From Buchnera aphidicola (Brachycaudus cardui) (GTDB lineage: Bacteria > Pseudomonadota > Gammaproteobacteria > Enterobacterales > Enterobacteriaceae): 64,000 nucleotides of DNA. This document shows, one piece after another, positions 1 through 11,021 of the stretch. Under the pieces are notes generated by a model. That model saw only the letters and a program-made list of their open reading frames with translations, made no database searches and was not told the DNA's origin. The stretch spans positions 166,476-230,475 of the forward strand of contig NZ_CP034879.1 in the NCBI RefSeq assembly GCF_005081945.1, written 5' to 3'. The translations under genes and the position numbers were made by a program. Positions within the stretch are counted from its first letter, which is position 1. Each line of letters begins with the position of its first letter.

Positions 1-161
1 ATATACAAGCTTTAATGCTATTACAAAAATTAATTAAAGAAGAAAGAAGACCATTATCTTGGATAATTGGAGAACAGGGTATATATAATAAAAAAATGTT
101 ATCTGAAAGAGTAAAAAAAAGAAGTAAAAGAATTAATGTAATTAATCTTCCAATTTCATAA
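1..161 (+). CDS. nuoB: NADH-quinone oxidoreductase subunit B, C-terminal end (partial)
   Basis: Only the last 52 codons or so are in the window, read from base 3 to the TAA at 159-161. The visible tail ([26 protein letters not shown], then a basic end) aligns with the C-terminus of E. coli NuoB. NuoB carries the N2 iron-sulfur cluster that hands electrons to quinone; its cluster cysteines lie upstream of the window. It precedes nuoCD by 123 bases with no gene between, as in the enteric nuo operon. Identification rests on the tail plus the neighbouring operon. Confidence 0.9.
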   Translation, partial: IQALMLLQKLIKEERRPLSWIIGEQGIYNKKMLSERVKKRSKRINVINLPIS

Positions 162-284
162 TTTGTTAAACAACAGAATGAAATTAAAGAATATAAACTG
201 CTTTAATGTTGCTGATATTTTTTTAGATAATGCTAATATATAAATAATATAATATTTTTTTAAATTAATTAGAACGATAAATAT

Positions 285-2087
285 ATGACAGATTCAATAA
301 AAAAAGATCATAACTTGTTCTTTAAAAATAATTCTGAAGAAAAATTAAATAATTCAGTAATGAAAAAATTATTTGATTTTTTTGGAAAAGATTTTTGTTT
401 TCATCAAATAACTTTAACTGGTTTTCCTATAATATGGATAAATAAAATATTATTAATAGAAGTAGGAAAATTTTTATGTAATTTATCTCGTCCTTATATC
501 ATGCTTTATGATTTACATGGTGTAGATGAACGTATTAGATTAACTCGTAATAATTTACCTAAAGCTGATTTTTCAGTTTTTTATCATTTAATATCTATTG
601 AACGTAATTCTGATTTTATGATTAAAGTACCATTATTAGAACAAGATTTAAGCGTGCCAACATTGACGGGTTTATTTTCTAATGCTAATTGGTATGAACG
701 TGAAACTTGGGATATGTTTGGTATTATTTTTGATAAACACCCTAATTTAACTCGTATTATTATGCCTAGTACTTGGAAAGGGCATCCGTTAAGAAAAGAT
801 TATTCTGCAAGAGCAACTGAAAATAAACCTTTCTATTTAAATGAACAAAAAGAAGACATTCAAATGGAAGGATTAAAATTTAAACCTGAGTTATGGGGTA
901 TGAAACGTAAAAACAAAAATGTAGAATTTATGTTTTTAAACTTAGGACCTAATCATCCTTCTGCTCATGGTGCTTTTAGAATTATTTTACAGCTAGATGG
1001 TGAAAATATCGTAGATTGTGTACCAGATATTGGATATCATCATCGTGGAGCTGAAAAAATGGCAGAACGTCAGTCTTGGCATAGTTATATACCATATACT
1101 GATCGTATAGAATATCTTGGCGGTTGTGTTAATGAAATGCCTTATGTGTTATCTGTCGAAAAATTAGCTAATATATCAGTACCAGAAAAAGTAGAAGTTA
1201 TTCGTGTCATGATGTCAGAATTATTTCGAATAAATAGTCATTTATTATATATTTCTACTTTTATTCAAGATGTTGGTTCTATGACTCCTGTTTTTTTAGC
1301 ATTTACCGATCGTCAAAGGATATATGATTTAGTTGAAGCAATCACAGGTGCTCGTATGCATCCTGCTTGGTTTCGAATTGGTGGAGTAGCTAATGATTTA
1401 CCAAAAGGTTGGAATGTTTTATTAAAAGAGTTTTTAATTTGGATGCCAAAAAGATTAAAATTTTATGTAAAAACTGCTTTACAAAATAGTATTTTAATTA
1501 ATCGATCTAAGGGTATTGCTACATATAATAAAAAAGAAGCATTACAATGGGGTGTAACGGGAGCAGGTTTACGTGCTACAGGATTAAATTTTGATGTGAG
1601 AAAGTGGAGGCCATATTCTGGATATGAAAATTATACTTTTGAGGTGCCAATAGGAGGAGGAATTAGTGATTGTTATTCAAGAGTAATGATTAAAGTTGAA
1701 GAAATTTATCAAAGCCTTATTATTTTAAAACAATGTTTAGATAATATGCCAGAAGGGCCGTTTAAATCAGATCATCCTTTAACTACACCTCCTGATAAGG
1801 AATCGGTTTTACAGAATATCGACACGATGATTTCTCATTTTTTACAAGTATCTTGGGGGCCAGTTCTTCCAGAAAATGAAAGTTTTCAAATGATTGAAGC
1901 AACTAAAGGAATTAATAGTTATTATTTAATTAGTGATGGTGGTACGATGAGTTATCGTACTAGAATACGAACACCTAGTTTTCCACATTTACAACAAATA
2001 CCTTCAGTAATTCGTGGAAGTTTAATATCCGATTTAATTGTATACTTAGGTAGTATAGATTTTGTAATGTCTGACGTGGATAGATAA
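285..2087 (+). CDS. nuoCD: NADH-quinone oxidoreductase fused subunit C/D
   Basis: Peripheral-arm subunit of complex I. The N-terminal third is the 30 kDa NuoC domain ([19 protein letters not shown] near residues 145-190). It is fused to the 49 kDa NuoD domain ([24 protein letters not shown], ending in the conserved RIRTPSF and SDVDR). The fusion into one 600-residue chain is the arrangement of E. coli and relatives, and the length matches. NuoD helps form the quinone pocket. The start at 285 has only a weak upstream ribosome site. The stop lies 2 bases before the nuoE start, so the genes are translationally close. No disruption is visible. Confidence 0.97.
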   Translation: MTDSIKKDHNLFFKNNSEEKLNNSVMKKLFDFFGKDFCFHQITLTGFPIIWINKILLIEVGKFLCNLSRPYIMLYDLHGVDERIRLTRNNLPKADFSVFYHLISIERNSDFMIKVPLLEQDLSVPTLTGLFSNANWYERETWDMFGIIFDKHPNLTRIIMPSTWKGHPLRKDYSARATENKPFYLNEQKEDIQMEGLKFKPELWGMKRKNKNVEFMFLNLGPNHPSAHGAFRIILQLDGENIVDCVPDIGYHHRGAEKMAERQSWHSYIPYTDRIEYLGGCVNEMPYVLSVEKLANISVPEKVEVIRVMMSELFRINSHLLYISTFIQDVGSMTPVFLAFTDRQRIYDLVEAITGARMHPAWFRIGGVANDLPKGWNVLLKEFLIWMPKRLKFYVKTALQNSILINRSKGIATYNKKEALQWGVTGAGLRATGLNFDVRKWRPYSGYENYTFEVPIGGGISDCYSRVMIKVEEIYQSLIILKQCLDNMPEGPFKSDHPLTTPPDKESVLQNIDTMISHFLQVSWGPVLPENESFQMIEATKGINSYYLISDGGTMSYRTRIRTPSFPHLQQIPSVIRGSLISDLIVYLGSIDFVMSDVDR

Positions 2088-2089
2088 TT

Positions 2090-2598
2090 ATGCATAAAAA
2101 AAAAGTGAATTTCGAGAAATTTCTATAAAATTTAAGTTAACAAATGAAGAAATAAATGCCATAGAAAATGAAAAAAAATTTTATGAAAATTCCAGAGCAG
2201 TTTCTATAGAAGCACTAAAGATTGTTCAAAAAAAACGAGGTTGGATTTCTGATCAAGCTATTTATGCCATTGCTGAAATACTCAATATTCATCCTAGAGA
2301 TGTCGAAGAAGTAGCTACGTTTTATAGTCAGATCTTTCGTCAACCTGTCGGTCGTAATATTATTCGTTATTGTGATAGTGTAGTTTGTTTTTTAACAGGT
2401 TATCAAATAGTAAAAAATACTTTAGAAAATTATTTAAACATAAAGATAGGAGAAACTACAAAAGATAAAAAGTTTACTTTATTACCAGTTTGTTGTTTAG
2501 GTAATTGTGATAAAGGTCCAACTATTATGATAAATGAAGATACATATTCTTTTCTCACTCCAGAATCTATACCACGTTTACTGGAGTCATATACATGA
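2090..2598 (+). pseudogene. nuoE: NADH-quinone oxidoreductase subunit E, frame broken at an A9 run
   Basis: 24 kDa subunit that binds the [2Fe-2S] cluster N1a next to the NADH site. From ATG 2090 the genomic frame gives only about 12 codons, then TAA: codon 2 is followed by nine A (2096-2104), which puts the rest out of frame. Adding one A restores a continuous frame of about 169 residues to TGA 2596-2598, close to the usual length of about 166. The restored protein keeps CDSVVC and [10 protein letters not shown], which supply the four cluster cysteines, and overlaps nuoF by ATGA. Everything except the A count looks conserved, so this is either rescued by RNA-polymerase slippage, a recent mutation, or a sequencing error. 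Typed as pseudogene only because the genomic frame is interrupted. Confidence 0.9.
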
Positions 2599-3929
2599 AG
2601 ACAATTTTACGTATTGAAGAGACACATCCTTTAACTTGGCGGTTAAGAGAAGATAAAAAAACTATTTATATTAAAGAATATTGCCAGAAGAATGGTTATG
2701 CGGCTTTAAAAAAAGCATTAAAAAATATATCTCCACTAGATATTATTAAAGAAATACAAGCATCAGGTTTAAAAGGAAGAGGAGGTGCAGGGTTTTCAAC
2801 TGGTTTAAAATGGAGTTTAATATCTCAAAGTAAATTTTCTGAAAATTGTCGATATTTAATATGTAATGCAGATGAAATGGAGCCGGGTACATATAAAGAT
2901 AGATTGCTAATTGAAAAAATTCCTCATCAGTTAATTGAAGGAATAATATTAAGTGCATATGCTTTAAATGTTTCCCGTGGTTATATTTTTTTAAGAGGAG
3001 AATATATTCAAGCTGAATATATTTTAAAAAAATCTATACAAGAAGCAATAGATTTTGGTTATATTGGTCCTAATATTTTAGGAAGCGGTTTTAATTTTGA
3101 ATTAATTATACATACTGGTGCTGGTCGATATATTTGTGGAGAAGAAACAGCTTTACTTAATTCTTTAGAAGGTCGTAGAGCTAATCCTAGATCTAAGCCA
3201 CCGTTTCCAGGGGTATTCGGTTTATGGGGAAAGCCAACATGTATCAATAATGTTGAAACATTATCTAATATTTCATCTATTATTTTGCATGGTGCTGATT
3301 GGTATAAATGTTTATCTAATAGTGTAGACACTGGCACTAAATTAATGGGTTTTTCAGGAAAAGTAAATAACCCTGGTGTTTGGGAATTACCCTTTGGAAC
3401 TACTGCTCGTGAAATTTTAGAAGATTATGCTTGTGGAATGAAGCCTGGTTTATCTTTAAAAGCTTGGCAACCTGGTGGTGCAGGAACTGATTTTTTGACT
3501 GAAATGCATTTAGATGTACCAATGGATTTCAATCATATTAAAGAAGCAGGTAGTCGATTAGGCACTGCTCTTGCTATGGCTGTTGATCATCAAACGAATA
3601 TGGTATCTTTAGTATACAATTTAGAAAAATTTTTTGCTCGTGAATCATGTGGTTTATGTACTCCATGTAGAGATGGACTTCCATGGATTGTAAAAATATT
3701 AAAAAGTTTAAAAGAAAAAAAAGGCCAACAAAATGATATAAAACATTTAGAACAATTATGTGTTCATTTAAGTCCAGGAAAAACATTTTGTGCTCATGCA
3801 CCGGGAGCAATCGAACCTTTGCAAAGTGCCATAAAATATTTTCGTCATGAATTTGAAGCTGGAATTAATACAAAAAAAATAGATTTAAATAAAAAAATTA
3901 TTGGAATTCAATCTAATTATTTTAGTTAA
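2595..3929 (+). CDS. nuoF: NADH-quinone oxidoreductase subunit F (NADH- and FMN-binding)
   Basis: 51 kDa subunit where NADH reduces FMN. Visible motifs: the glycine-rich nucleotide site [15 protein letters not shown] (around residues 57-72), [14 protein letters not shown], the second glycine-rich segment [13 protein letters not shown], and [12 protein letters not shown] plus a distal CAHAPGA cysteine, which ligate the [4Fe-4S] cluster N3. Length 444, against about 445 in E. coli. The ATG overlaps the stop of the nuoE frame by four bases, which suggests translational coupling and argues that nuoE is still translated to its true end. The basic asparagine/lysine-rich C-terminus is typical of AT-biased genomes. 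Confidence 0.97.
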   Translation: MKTILRIEETHPLTWRLREDKKTIYIKEYCQKNGYAALKKALKNISPLDIIKEIQASGLKGRGGAGFSTGLKWSLISQSKFSENCRYLICNADEMEPGTYKDRLLIEKIPHQLIEGIILSAYALNVSRGYIFLRGEYIQAEYILKKSIQEAIDFGYIGPNILGSGFNFELIIHTGAGRYICGEETALLNSLEGRRANPRSKPPFPGVFGLWGKPTCINNVETLSNISSIILHGADWYKCLSNSVDTGTKLMGFSGKVNNPGVWELPFGTTAREILEDYACGMKPGLSLKAWQPGGAGTDFLTEMHLDVPMDFNHIKEAGSRLGTALAMAVDHQTNMVSLVYNLEKFFARESCGLCTPCRDGLPWIVKILKSLKEKKGQQNDIKHLEQLCVHLSPGKTFCAHAPGAIEPLQSAIKYFRHEFEAGINTKKIDLNKKIIGIQSNYFS

Positions 3930-3986
3930 AATGTTTAAATTTTTTTATATATTTATCTAAATAAAAGTTTTTGGAATTATCTTATT

Positions 3987-6716
3987 ATGGCTATAATTTA
4001 TGTAGATAGAAAAACGTATAATGTTGATTCGTCAGATAATTTATTGCAAGCATGCTTATCAGTAGGTATTAATATCCCTTATTTCTGTTGGCATCCTTTA
4101 TTAGGTAGTGTAGGAGTCTGTCGTCAATGTGCTATAACTCAGTACAATAACTTTGAAGATCATCAAGGTCGATTGATTATGTCTTGTATGACTCCTGTTA
4201 CAGATGGAGCAATATTATCTGTTAATAGTACTGAATCAGAACTTTTTAGAAGTTCCATTATAGAGTTATTATTAACTAATCATCCACATGATTGTCCAGT
4301 ATGTGAAGAAGGTGGTCATTGTCATTTACAGGATATGACTGTGATGACTAAGCATAGCATGCGTCATTATAGATTCAAAAAAAGAACACATAAAAATCAA
4401 TATTTAGGATCTTTTATTAAACATGAAATGAATCGTTGTATTACATGTTATCGTTGCGTTAGATATTACAATGATTATGCTGATGGTATTGATTTTGGAG
4501 TTTATGGAGCTAATAATAATATTTATTTTGGACGTGTAGAAGACGGTGCTTTAGAAAATGAGCACTCCGGTAATTTAATAGAATTATGTCCTACTGGTGT
4601 ATTTACTGATAAAACTCATTCTAAAAGATATAATCGAAAATGGGATATGCAATATGCTCCAGGTATATGTAACAATTGTAGTGTTGGTTGTAACATTAGT
4701 ATCGGAGAACGTTATGGTGAAATACGGCGAATAGAAAATAGGTATCATGAAAATATAAATCATTATTTAATTTGTGATCTTGGTCGTTTTGGTTATTTAC
4801 AAAATAATTTAACTGTTCGTCCAAAACAACCTATTCATAATGATAAAGAACAAACTATATTAAATTTTACACAAGCGATAGAACTTGGAGTTCTTTTTTT
4901 TCAACGATATAAGCGTATAATTGGTATTGGTTCTACTCGATCTAGTATAGAAAATAATTTTTCTTTACAAGAACTGGTAGGAAAAGAAAATTTTTCTCAT
5001 GGAATGATTGAAAAAGAACAAAATTGCACTAAATTAATTTTAAATGTTTTAAAAAATAATCACATATATATTCCATCTTTAAAAGAGATTGAAAGTTATG
5101 ATGTAATTTTAATCTTAGGAGAAGATTTAACACAAACTTCTCCTCGTATTGCTTTAGCAGTACGTCAAGCAATTAAGAAAAAAGCACAAGATATTACAAG
5201 CTTATATGGAATACCTAAATGGAATGTTTCTCCTATCAAGCAAATTATAGAAAATCATAAAAATTCTTTATATCTTATGCATACACATGAAACGAAATTA
5301 GATGATATTTCTGAGTGGTCTTATTTTGCATCTATTCGTGAACAAGTGAATTTAGCATGTGCTATTGCACATGAAATAGATAAAAGTTTACCTCCAGTTT
5401 TACATTTAAATACTTTTTTAAAAGAAAAAGCATTATTAATTGCTAATCGTTTAATGTTATCTAAAAAAGCATTAATTATTTCAGGTGTACATTCTTTTGA
5501 TAGTTCAATTATAAAGGCTTCTATAAATATAGCTAAAGCTATTAAAATTAAAAATTTGAATAACCATGTTGGTCTCACTTTATTAACAGCTTCTTCTAAT
5601 ACTTTAGGTGTGGGATTGATGGGAGGTATGTCTTTGGAATCTGCATTAGAAGAATTTAAGCAAGAAAAAGCAGACGCTATCATTTTTATGGAATACGATT
5701 TATATCGTTTTATATCTGAATATGATTGTGATTTTTTATTAAAAAATAAACAAAAAATAATGACTTTAGATCATCAATCTACTAAAACTTATAAAAAATC
5801 TGGATTAACTCTTTCCTCAACTAATTTTACAGAAAGTTCTGGAACAATAATAAACTTTGAAGGAAGAGCTCAGCGTTTTTTTCAAGTATATGATCCTAGT
5901 TTTTATAATAAAAATAATTGTGTTTTAGATAGTTGGAAATGGTTGCATTGTATCAAATCAAAGATTGATAATGTAGAAGAATCTTGGTCTAATTTAGATG
6001 ATGTAATAAATGCGTATACTGAAAAATATGAAATTTTAGAATCAATAAAAATAAAAGAATTAAGTTCTAGTTTTCGTATTCATGGTCAAAAAATTGCTCG
6101 TTCTCCTATTCGTTCTAGTGGTAGAACTGCTTTACATGCTAATATTAATATTCATGAGCCTTCTCAACCAAAAGATTTAAATACTATGTTTTCGTTTTCT
6201 ATGGAAGGATATAATCAACCTAATAAATCTGTATCTCATATTCCCTTTGCTTGGTTTCCTGGATGGAATTCTCCTCAAGCATGGAATAAATTTCAGGAAA
6301 AAATAGGTAAAAATTTAATATCTGGAGATTCAGGAATACATATTTTTAAAAAAAATACAAATGTAATACAAAATTATTTAAATTTAATTCCTTTTCATTT
6401 TATAAAAAAAGAATACTGGTACATAATCCCTTATTATCATATTTTTGGAAATGAAGAATTAACTCAGTATTCATCTGTAATACAAGAAAATATTCCTTTA
6501 TCATATGCCTTAATTAGTTTACTGGATGGAATTGAATTAGGTTTTAAAAAAGATTCTATAGTAGAATTTAATTGTTTAAATAAGAATTATCGTTTATCAA
6601 TACGATTATCTAAACATTTAAAACAAAAACAGATAGGCTTGCCTATAGGAAGAAAAGGATTTCCAATTACTCTTGTTGGTAATAAAATTAAATCGTTAAA
6701 GGAATTTATGAGATGA
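3987..6716 (+). CDS. nuoG: NADH-quinone oxidoreductase subunit G
   Basis: Large iron-sulfur subunit of the peripheral arm of complex I. The N-terminal 2Fe-2S domain has YFCWHP, GVCRQC and a following cysteine (N1b). [14 protein letters not shown] provides the His/Cys ligands of N5. [13 protein letters not shown] with CPTGVFT binds a [4Fe-4S] cluster. [10 protein letters not shown] plus CDLGRFGY forms the extra N7 site seen in enteric NuoG. The rest is a diverged molybdopterin-oxidoreductase-like domain with no expected catalysis. 909 residues, against about 908 in E. coli. The end overlaps the nuoH start by ATGA. The C-terminal half is lysine/asparagine rich and more diverged than the cluster domains. 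Confidence 0.96.
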   Translation: MAIIYVDRKTYNVDSSDNLLQACLSVGINIPYFCWHPLLGSVGVCRQCAITQYNNFEDHQGRLIMSCMTPVTDGAILSVNSTESELFRSSIIELLLTNHPHDCPVCEEGGHCHLQDMTVMTKHSMRHYRFKKRTHKNQYLGSFIKHEMNRCITCYRCVRYYNDYADGIDFGVYGANNNIYFGRVEDGALENEHSGNLIELCPTGVFTDKTHSKRYNRKWDMQYAPGICNNCSVGCNISIGERYGEIRRIENRYHENINHYLICDLGRFGYLQNNLTVRPKQPIHNDKEQTILNFTQAIELGVLFFQRYKRIIGIGSTRSSIENNFSLQELVGKENFSHGMIEKEQNCTKLILNVLKNNHIYIPSLKEIESYDVILILGEDLTQTSPRIALAVRQAIKKKAQDITSLYGIPKWNVSPIKQIIENHKNSLYLMHTHETKLDDISEWSYFASIREQVNLACAIAHEIDKSLPPVLHLNTFLKEKALLIANRLMLSKKALIISGVHSFDSSIIKASINIAKAIKIKNLNNHVGLTLLTASSNTLGVGLMGGMSLESALEEFKQEKADAIIFMEYDLYRFISEYDCDFLLKNKQKIMTLDHQSTKTYKKSGLTLSSTNFTESSGTIINFEGRAQRFFQVYDPSFYNKNNCVLDSWKWLHCIKSKIDNVEESWSNLDDVINAYTEKYEILESIKIKELSSSFRIHGQKIARSPIRSSGRTALHANINIHEPSQPKDLNTMFSFSMEGYNQPNKSVSHIPFAWFPGWNSPQAWNKFQEKIGKNLISGDSGIHIFKKNTNVIQNYLNLIPFHFIKKEYWYIIPYYHIFGNEELTQYSSVIQENIPLSYALISLLDGIELGFKKDSIVEFNCLNKNYRLSIRLSKHLKQKQIGLPIGRKGFPITLVGNKIKSLKEFMR

Positions 6717-7681
6717 TTTTTTTAGAATCACATATATTAACAATAATTTTTTGTTTGTTAAAAGTTATTTTTATTTTATTTTTTATAGTTTTTTCTGGTG
6801 CTCTTTTAAGTGTTATTGAACGTAGATTACTAGCATTATTTCAAAATAGATATGGACCTAATCGAGTTGGTTGGATGGGAAGTTTACAATTATGCGCTGA
6901 TATGATCAAAATTTTATTTAAAGAGGACTGGGTACCTCCGTTTAGTAAAAAATTTATTTTTATTTTATCACCAGTCATTGCTTTTGTTTCGTTATTATGT
7001 GTTATTCCAATCATTCCATTTAATTCTAATTTTTTTATTATTAATTTAAATATAGGAATATTATTTTTTTTAATGATGGCTGGCTTATCGGTTTATTCTG
7101 TATTATTTGCAGGTTGGTCTAGTAATAATAAGTATGCATTATTAGGAGCTATGCGCGCCTGTGTTCAAACTTTAAGTTATGAAGTTTTTTTAGGATTATC
7201 ATTAATGGGTGTAGTAGCTCAGTCAGGATCTTTTAATATTATAGATATTGTTAATAGTCAAAAAGAAGTTTGGAATATTTTTCCACAATTTTTTGGTTTT
7301 TTAACTTTTTTTATAGCAGGTTTAGCTGTTTGTCATAGACATCCATTTGATCAACCAGAATCTGAACAAGAATTAGCTGATGGTTACCATATTGAATATT
7401 CTGGTATGAAGTTTGGTTTGTTTTTTATTGGAGAATACATTTCTATTATTACAATTTCATTATTAATAGTAACAGTTTTTTTTGGTGGTTGGTTTGGACC
7501 TTGGGCATCAAGTTGTTTTTGGCTTTTTTTAAAAACATGTTTTTTTATTATTTTGTTTATTTTAATTCGAGCTTCTTTACCGCGACCAAGATATGATCAA
7601 ATGTTATCATTTGGATGGAAAGTTTGTTTACCATTAACATTATTTAATTTATTTATAACTGCTTTTTTTATATTATTGTGA
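6713..7681 (+). CDS. nuoH: NADH-quinone oxidoreductase subunit H
   Basis: Membrane subunit at the junction between the two arms of complex I, lining the quinone chamber. It shows multiple hydrophobic helices and the conserved matrix-side loops [21 protein letters not shown] (start of the family signature) and [22 protein letters not shown] with its acidic cluster, then [18 protein letters not shown]. Length 322, against about 325. It starts inside the end of nuoG (ATGA overlap). Its own TGA touches the next reading frame, leaving little room for independent regulation. Confidence 0.97.
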   Translation: MIFLESHILTIIFCLLKVIFILFFIVFSGALLSVIERRLLALFQNRYGPNRVGWMGSLQLCADMIKILFKEDWVPPFSKKFIFILSPVIAFVSLLCVIPIIPFNSNFFIINLNIGILFFLMMAGLSVYSVLFAGWSSNNKYALLGAMRACVQTLSYEVFLGLSLMGVVAQSGSFNIIDIVNSQKEVWNIFPQFFGFLTFFIAGLAVCHRHPFDQPESEQELADGYHIEYSGMKFGLFFIGEYISIITISLLIVTVFFGGWFGPWASSCFWLFLKTCFFIILFILIRASLPRPRYDQMLSFGWKVCLPLTLFNLFITAFFILL

Positions 7682-7704
7682 ATTTTATAAGAGATTTTTT
7701 ATTT

Positions 7705-8247
7705 ATGATTTTAAAAAATATTATTATCGGCTTTATAACACAAATAAGAAGTATTTTAATGATTGGTTTGAATATTTTTTCGAAAGCAGAAACGCAATCG
7801 TATCCAGAAGAAAAAGTAAATTTATCTCCTCGTTATCGCGGTCGTATTATATTAACACGTAATTTAGATGGAAATGAACGTTGTGTTGCTTGTAATTTAT
7901 GTGCAGCAGTTTGTCCTGTTGATTGTATTTCGCTTCAAAAATCTGAGAAAATAGGAGGTCGTTGGTATCCTGAATTTTTTAGAATTAATTTTTCTCGTTG
8001 TATTTTTTGTGGTTTATGCGAGGAGGCATGTCCAACAGCTGCTATTCAATTAACTTCAGATTTTGAACTCGCTGATTTTAAGAGAAAAGATTTAGTCTAT
8101 GAAAAAGAAGATTTATTAATTTCTGGTCCAGGGAAATATTCAGATTATAATTTTTATAATTTTTCTGGAGTTGCTATAAAAGAAAAAAATATAGGTGAAT
8201 TAAATATTGAATCTAAACCTATTAACGTAAAGGATTTATTACCATAA
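7705..8247 (+). CDS. nuoI: NADH-quinone oxidoreductase subunit I (2x[4Fe-4S] ferredoxin-like)
   Basis: Carries clusters N6a and N6b that relay electrons toward NuoB. Two typical motifs are present: [15 protein letters not shown] and [15 protein letters not shown], each CxxCxxCxxxCP. The C-terminal block [17 protein letters not shown] is strongly conserved. The frame is open back to a GTG at 7678 that overlaps the nuoH stop. I prefer ATG 7705 because it aligns with the E. coli start, gives 180 residues as in E. coli, and has AAGAGA upstream. A GTG 7678 start would add 9 residues and is not excluded. Confidence 0.95.
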   Translation: MILKNIIIGFITQIRSILMIGLNIFSKAETQSYPEEKVNLSPRYRGRIILTRNLDGNERCVACNLCAAVCPVDCISLQKSEKIGGRWYPEFFRINFSRCIFCGLCEEACPTAAIQLTSDFELADFKRKDLVYEKEDLLISGPGKYSDYNFYNFSGVAIKEKNIGELNIESKPINVKDLLP

Positions 8248-8257
8248 GGAGATTTTT

Positions 8258-8773
8258 ATGGAATTTGTTTTTTATATATGCGCATTTATAGCAGTTATTT
8301 CTACTTTTTGTGTAATTATTCAAAAAAACGCAGTATATTCTTTATTATATTTAATTATTTCTCTTTTATCAGTATCTGGTATTTTTTTTACACTTGGTGC
8401 TTTTTTTGCAGGTGCTTTAGAAGTTATTATTTATGCTGGAGCTATTATAGTATTATTTGTTTTTGTTATTATGATGCTTAATCTTGGTGATAAAAATGAT
8501 ATAAAAGAAGCAAAATATTTAAAGCCTTACTTTTGGATTGGACCTAGTTTATTATCATTAATATTATTTTCATCAATGACTTATGCGATATTTTTTTTAA
8601 AAGAAAAAAAAATAGAATGGTTTCTAATTGACTCAAAAATGATTGGTATTAGTTTATTTGGCCCTTACGTATTATTAGTTGAACTATCTTCAATTCTTTT
8701 ATTATCTGCTTTAGTTGTTGTATTTCACATTGGTACAGAAAAAAATAAATCAAACATCAATCATAATAATTGA
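8258..8773 (+). CDS. nuoJ: NADH-quinone oxidoreductase subunit J
   Basis: Small membrane subunit of complex I with five predicted hydrophobic segments in 171 residues. The middle segment GALEVIIYAGAIIVLFVFVIMML is the conserved family signature of the pi-bulged helix that transmits conformational change. E. coli NuoJ is slightly longer (about 184); the difference is at the C-terminus. Preceded by AAGGAG at the normal spacing after nuoI and followed 21 bases later by nuoK, so it is an internal operon gene. Confidence 0.95.
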   Translation: MEFVFYICAFIAVISTFCVIIQKNAVYSLLYLIISLLSVSGIFFTLGAFFAGALEVIIYAGAIIVLFVFVIMMLNLGDKNDIKEAKYLKPYFWIGPSLLSLILFSSMTYAIFFLKEKKIEWFLIDSKMIGISLFGPYVLLVELSSILLLSALVVVFHIGTEKNKSNINHNN

Positions 8774-8794
8774 TATCTATAAGGATCATGAGTA

Positions 8795-9097
8795 ATGATT
8801 TCTTTATTTTACGGCTTGTTTTTATCATTAATATTATTTATCTTAGGTTTAACATCTTTAATTGTACGACGTAATATATTATTTATATTGATTAGTTTAG
8901 AAATCATGATCAATGCTGCTGGATTAGCATTAATAGTAGCAGGTAGTTATTGGCAACAAGTAGATGGTCAAATAATGTATATATTCGTGATTACTTTAGC
9001 TGCGTCAGAAGCAAGTATAGCTTTAGCATTATTACTTCAAATTTATAGACGTTGGAAAACATTAAATATTGATATTTTAAGTGAGATGCATGGATGA
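8795..9097 (+). CDS. nuoK: NADH-quinone oxidoreductase subunit K
   Basis: 100 residues, the same length as E. coli NuoK. Three hydrophobic helices carry the conserved buried glutamates in [15 protein letters not shown] and [16 protein letters not shown], part of the proton path next to NuoJ and NuoN. The stop overlaps the nuoL ATG (ATGA), so the two are probably translationally coupled. AAGGATC precedes the start. Confidence 0.96.
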   Translation: MISLFYGLFLSLILFILGLTSLIVRRNILFILISLEIMINAAGLALIVAGSYWQQVDGQIMYIFVITLAASEASIALALLLQIYRRWKTLNIDILSEMHG

Positions 9098-10935
9098 ATA
9101 TTATTTTTTTCATAGTTTTGTTTCCACTAATTGGATTTTTATTTTTATCTTGTAATCAAAGTGTAATTTCTAGAACAAAATCGTCTAATATAGGTATATC
9201 TTCAATATTTATATCATTTTTAATCACTTGTTTTTATATTTATAGTTTTATAAAAAACACGGATCAAGTTGTTGTTCAAAAATTATGGCAATGGATATCT
9301 ATTTATAATTTTAATATAGACTTTTCTATGTGTTTAGATAGCTTATCTTTAAGTATGCTATCTGTAATTACAGGTGTTGGTTTATTAATACATATTTTTG
9401 CTTCATGGTATATGAAGAACAAAAAAGATTGTTCACGTTTTTTTGCATATACTAATTTATTTATAGCAAGTATGTCAGTGTTAGTATTAGCAGATAATTT
9501 TTTATTTATGTATTTAGGATGGGAAGGAGTAAGTGTATGTTCTTATTTACTAATTGGTTTTTATTATACTAAATTTCACAATAACTACTGTGCTCTTAAG
9601 GCTTTTATTTTAACGAGAATTTCTGATATTTTTTTAATGGTTGCAATGTTTTTAATATATCAAGAATATGGTACTTTAAATTTTCAAGAAATTAAATTTT
9701 TATCAACTTTTTTAAATATAGACAGTTGCTATAATTTAAATTGGATTACAATTTGTTTATTAATAGGTGTTTTAGGAAAATCTGCTCAGTTACCATTACA
9801 CACCTGGTTATCTGATGCAATGGTTGGTCCTACTCCTGTTTCAGCTCTTATACATGCAGCTACTATGGTAACAGCAGGTGTGTATCTAATAGCTAGAACT
9901 TATTTTTTATTTTTATTAACTCCAGATATATTATATCTTGTAAGCTTAATTGGTACAATAACAATATTATTATCTAGTATTTCTGCTGTATTTCAAACTG
10001 ATATAAAACGTATTTTAGCTTATTCTACTATGAGTCAAATAGGATATATGTTTTTAGCATTAGGTGTTCAGGCATGGAGTGCAGCAATAACACATTTAAT
10101 TATACATGCTATTTTTAAAGCATTATTATTTTTATCTGCAGGTTCATTGATTTTATCGTGTAACAATGAAAAAAATATATTTAAATTAGGTGGTTTACGT
10201 AAACAATTACCTTTTTTATATATGAATTTTATTGTTGGAGGTGCTGCTTTAGTTTCTTTTCCTTTAGTGACAGCTGGTTTTTATAGTAAAGGTAATATTT
10301 TATTTAGTGTTTTACAAAGCGGTTATATTAATTTATTTTTAATCGCTTTGTTATGTTCTTTTTTAACATCTATTTATACCTTTAGAATGATTTTTGTTGT
10401 TTTCCATGGAAAAAGCTCTTGTATAGCTATTCCCGCTACTAGCTTGCAGCATAATGTACCATTATTAATTTTATTGTTTTTTTCTACAATTTTGGGTTCA
10501 TATATTATTTTACCATTATCATATGTATTTCCTATATCTAATGTATTATTAACAGATAATAAATTTTTATTTGAAACAATATGTAGTATATTATCTATTT
10601 CTGGAATTTATCTTTCTTATTATATTTGGGTTAAAAACAAATATTGGGTTAATGATAAGTATTTTAAACTTAATAGAATAAGATATATCTTTTCTTTTTT
10701 TTCAAAAGGTTGGGGTTTTGATTTTTTTTATAATATATCTTTTGTGAATTTTTATTTATATATATCTCAAATATTCTCTCTTGATCCTTTTAATAAAATT
10801 ATATATTTTTTTATAAAAATAATAAAAATATTTAATTGTTATTTATTAAAGATAAGTAATGGCTATATAAGATGGTATGTAACTTCAATGGTATTAAGTG
10901 TTATCTTAATGTTTATATTAATTTTGTTGTATTAG
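9094..10935 (+). CDS. nuoL: NADH-quinone oxidoreductase subunit L (antiporter-like proton pump)
   Basis: Distal membrane subunit with 14 or more hydrophobic segments and a long C-terminal amphipathic arm that runs along the complex. Conserved blocks include [21 protein letters not shown] (first half) with the key Glu, [32 protein letters not shown] in pieces, and [17 protein letters not shown]. 613 residues, the same as E. coli. The last third is rich in Phe/Tyr/Lys/Asn and visibly less conserved. The 83-base gap to nuoM is the largest inside this part of the operon and holds no gene. Confidence 0.97.
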   Translation: MNIIFFIVLFPLIGFLFLSCNQSVISRTKSSNIGISSIFISFLITCFYIYSFIKNTDQVVVQKLWQWISIYNFNIDFSMCLDSLSLSMLSVITGVGLLIHIFASWYMKNKKDCSRFFAYTNLFIASMSVLVLADNFLFMYLGWEGVSVCSYLLIGFYYTKFHNNYCALKAFILTRISDIFLMVAMFLIYQEYGTLNFQEIKFLSTFLNIDSCYNLNWITICLLIGVLGKSAQLPLHTWLSDAMVGPTPVSALIHAATMVTAGVYLIARTYFLFLLTPDILYLVSLIGTITILLSSISAVFQTDIKRILAYSTMSQIGYMFLALGVQAWSAAITHLIIHAIFKALLFLSAGSLILSCNNEKNIFKLGGLRKQLPFLYMNFIVGGAALVSFPLVTAGFYSKGNILFSVLQSGYINLFLIALLCSFLTSIYTFRMIFVVFHGKSSCIAIPATSLQHNVPLLILLFFSTILGSYIILPLSYVFPISNVLLTDNKFLFETICSILSISGIYLSYYIWVKNKYWVNDKYFKLNRIRYIFSFFSKGWGFDFFYNISFVNFYLYISQIFSLDPFNKIIYFFIKIIKIFNCYLLKISNGYIRWYVTSMVLSVILMFILILLY

Positions 10936-11021
10936 TGTAGTATACAATAAATTATTTTTTTAATGATAAAAACAATTTCATTGAAAAAACACTTATAGTA
11001 TATAATAGGAATATATGTGTG

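Noticed and set aside
5321-5683. 120-residue antisense frame inside nuoG
   Set aside because: nuoG carries the conserved iron-sulfur motifs and the codon pattern; this is an antisense shadow.
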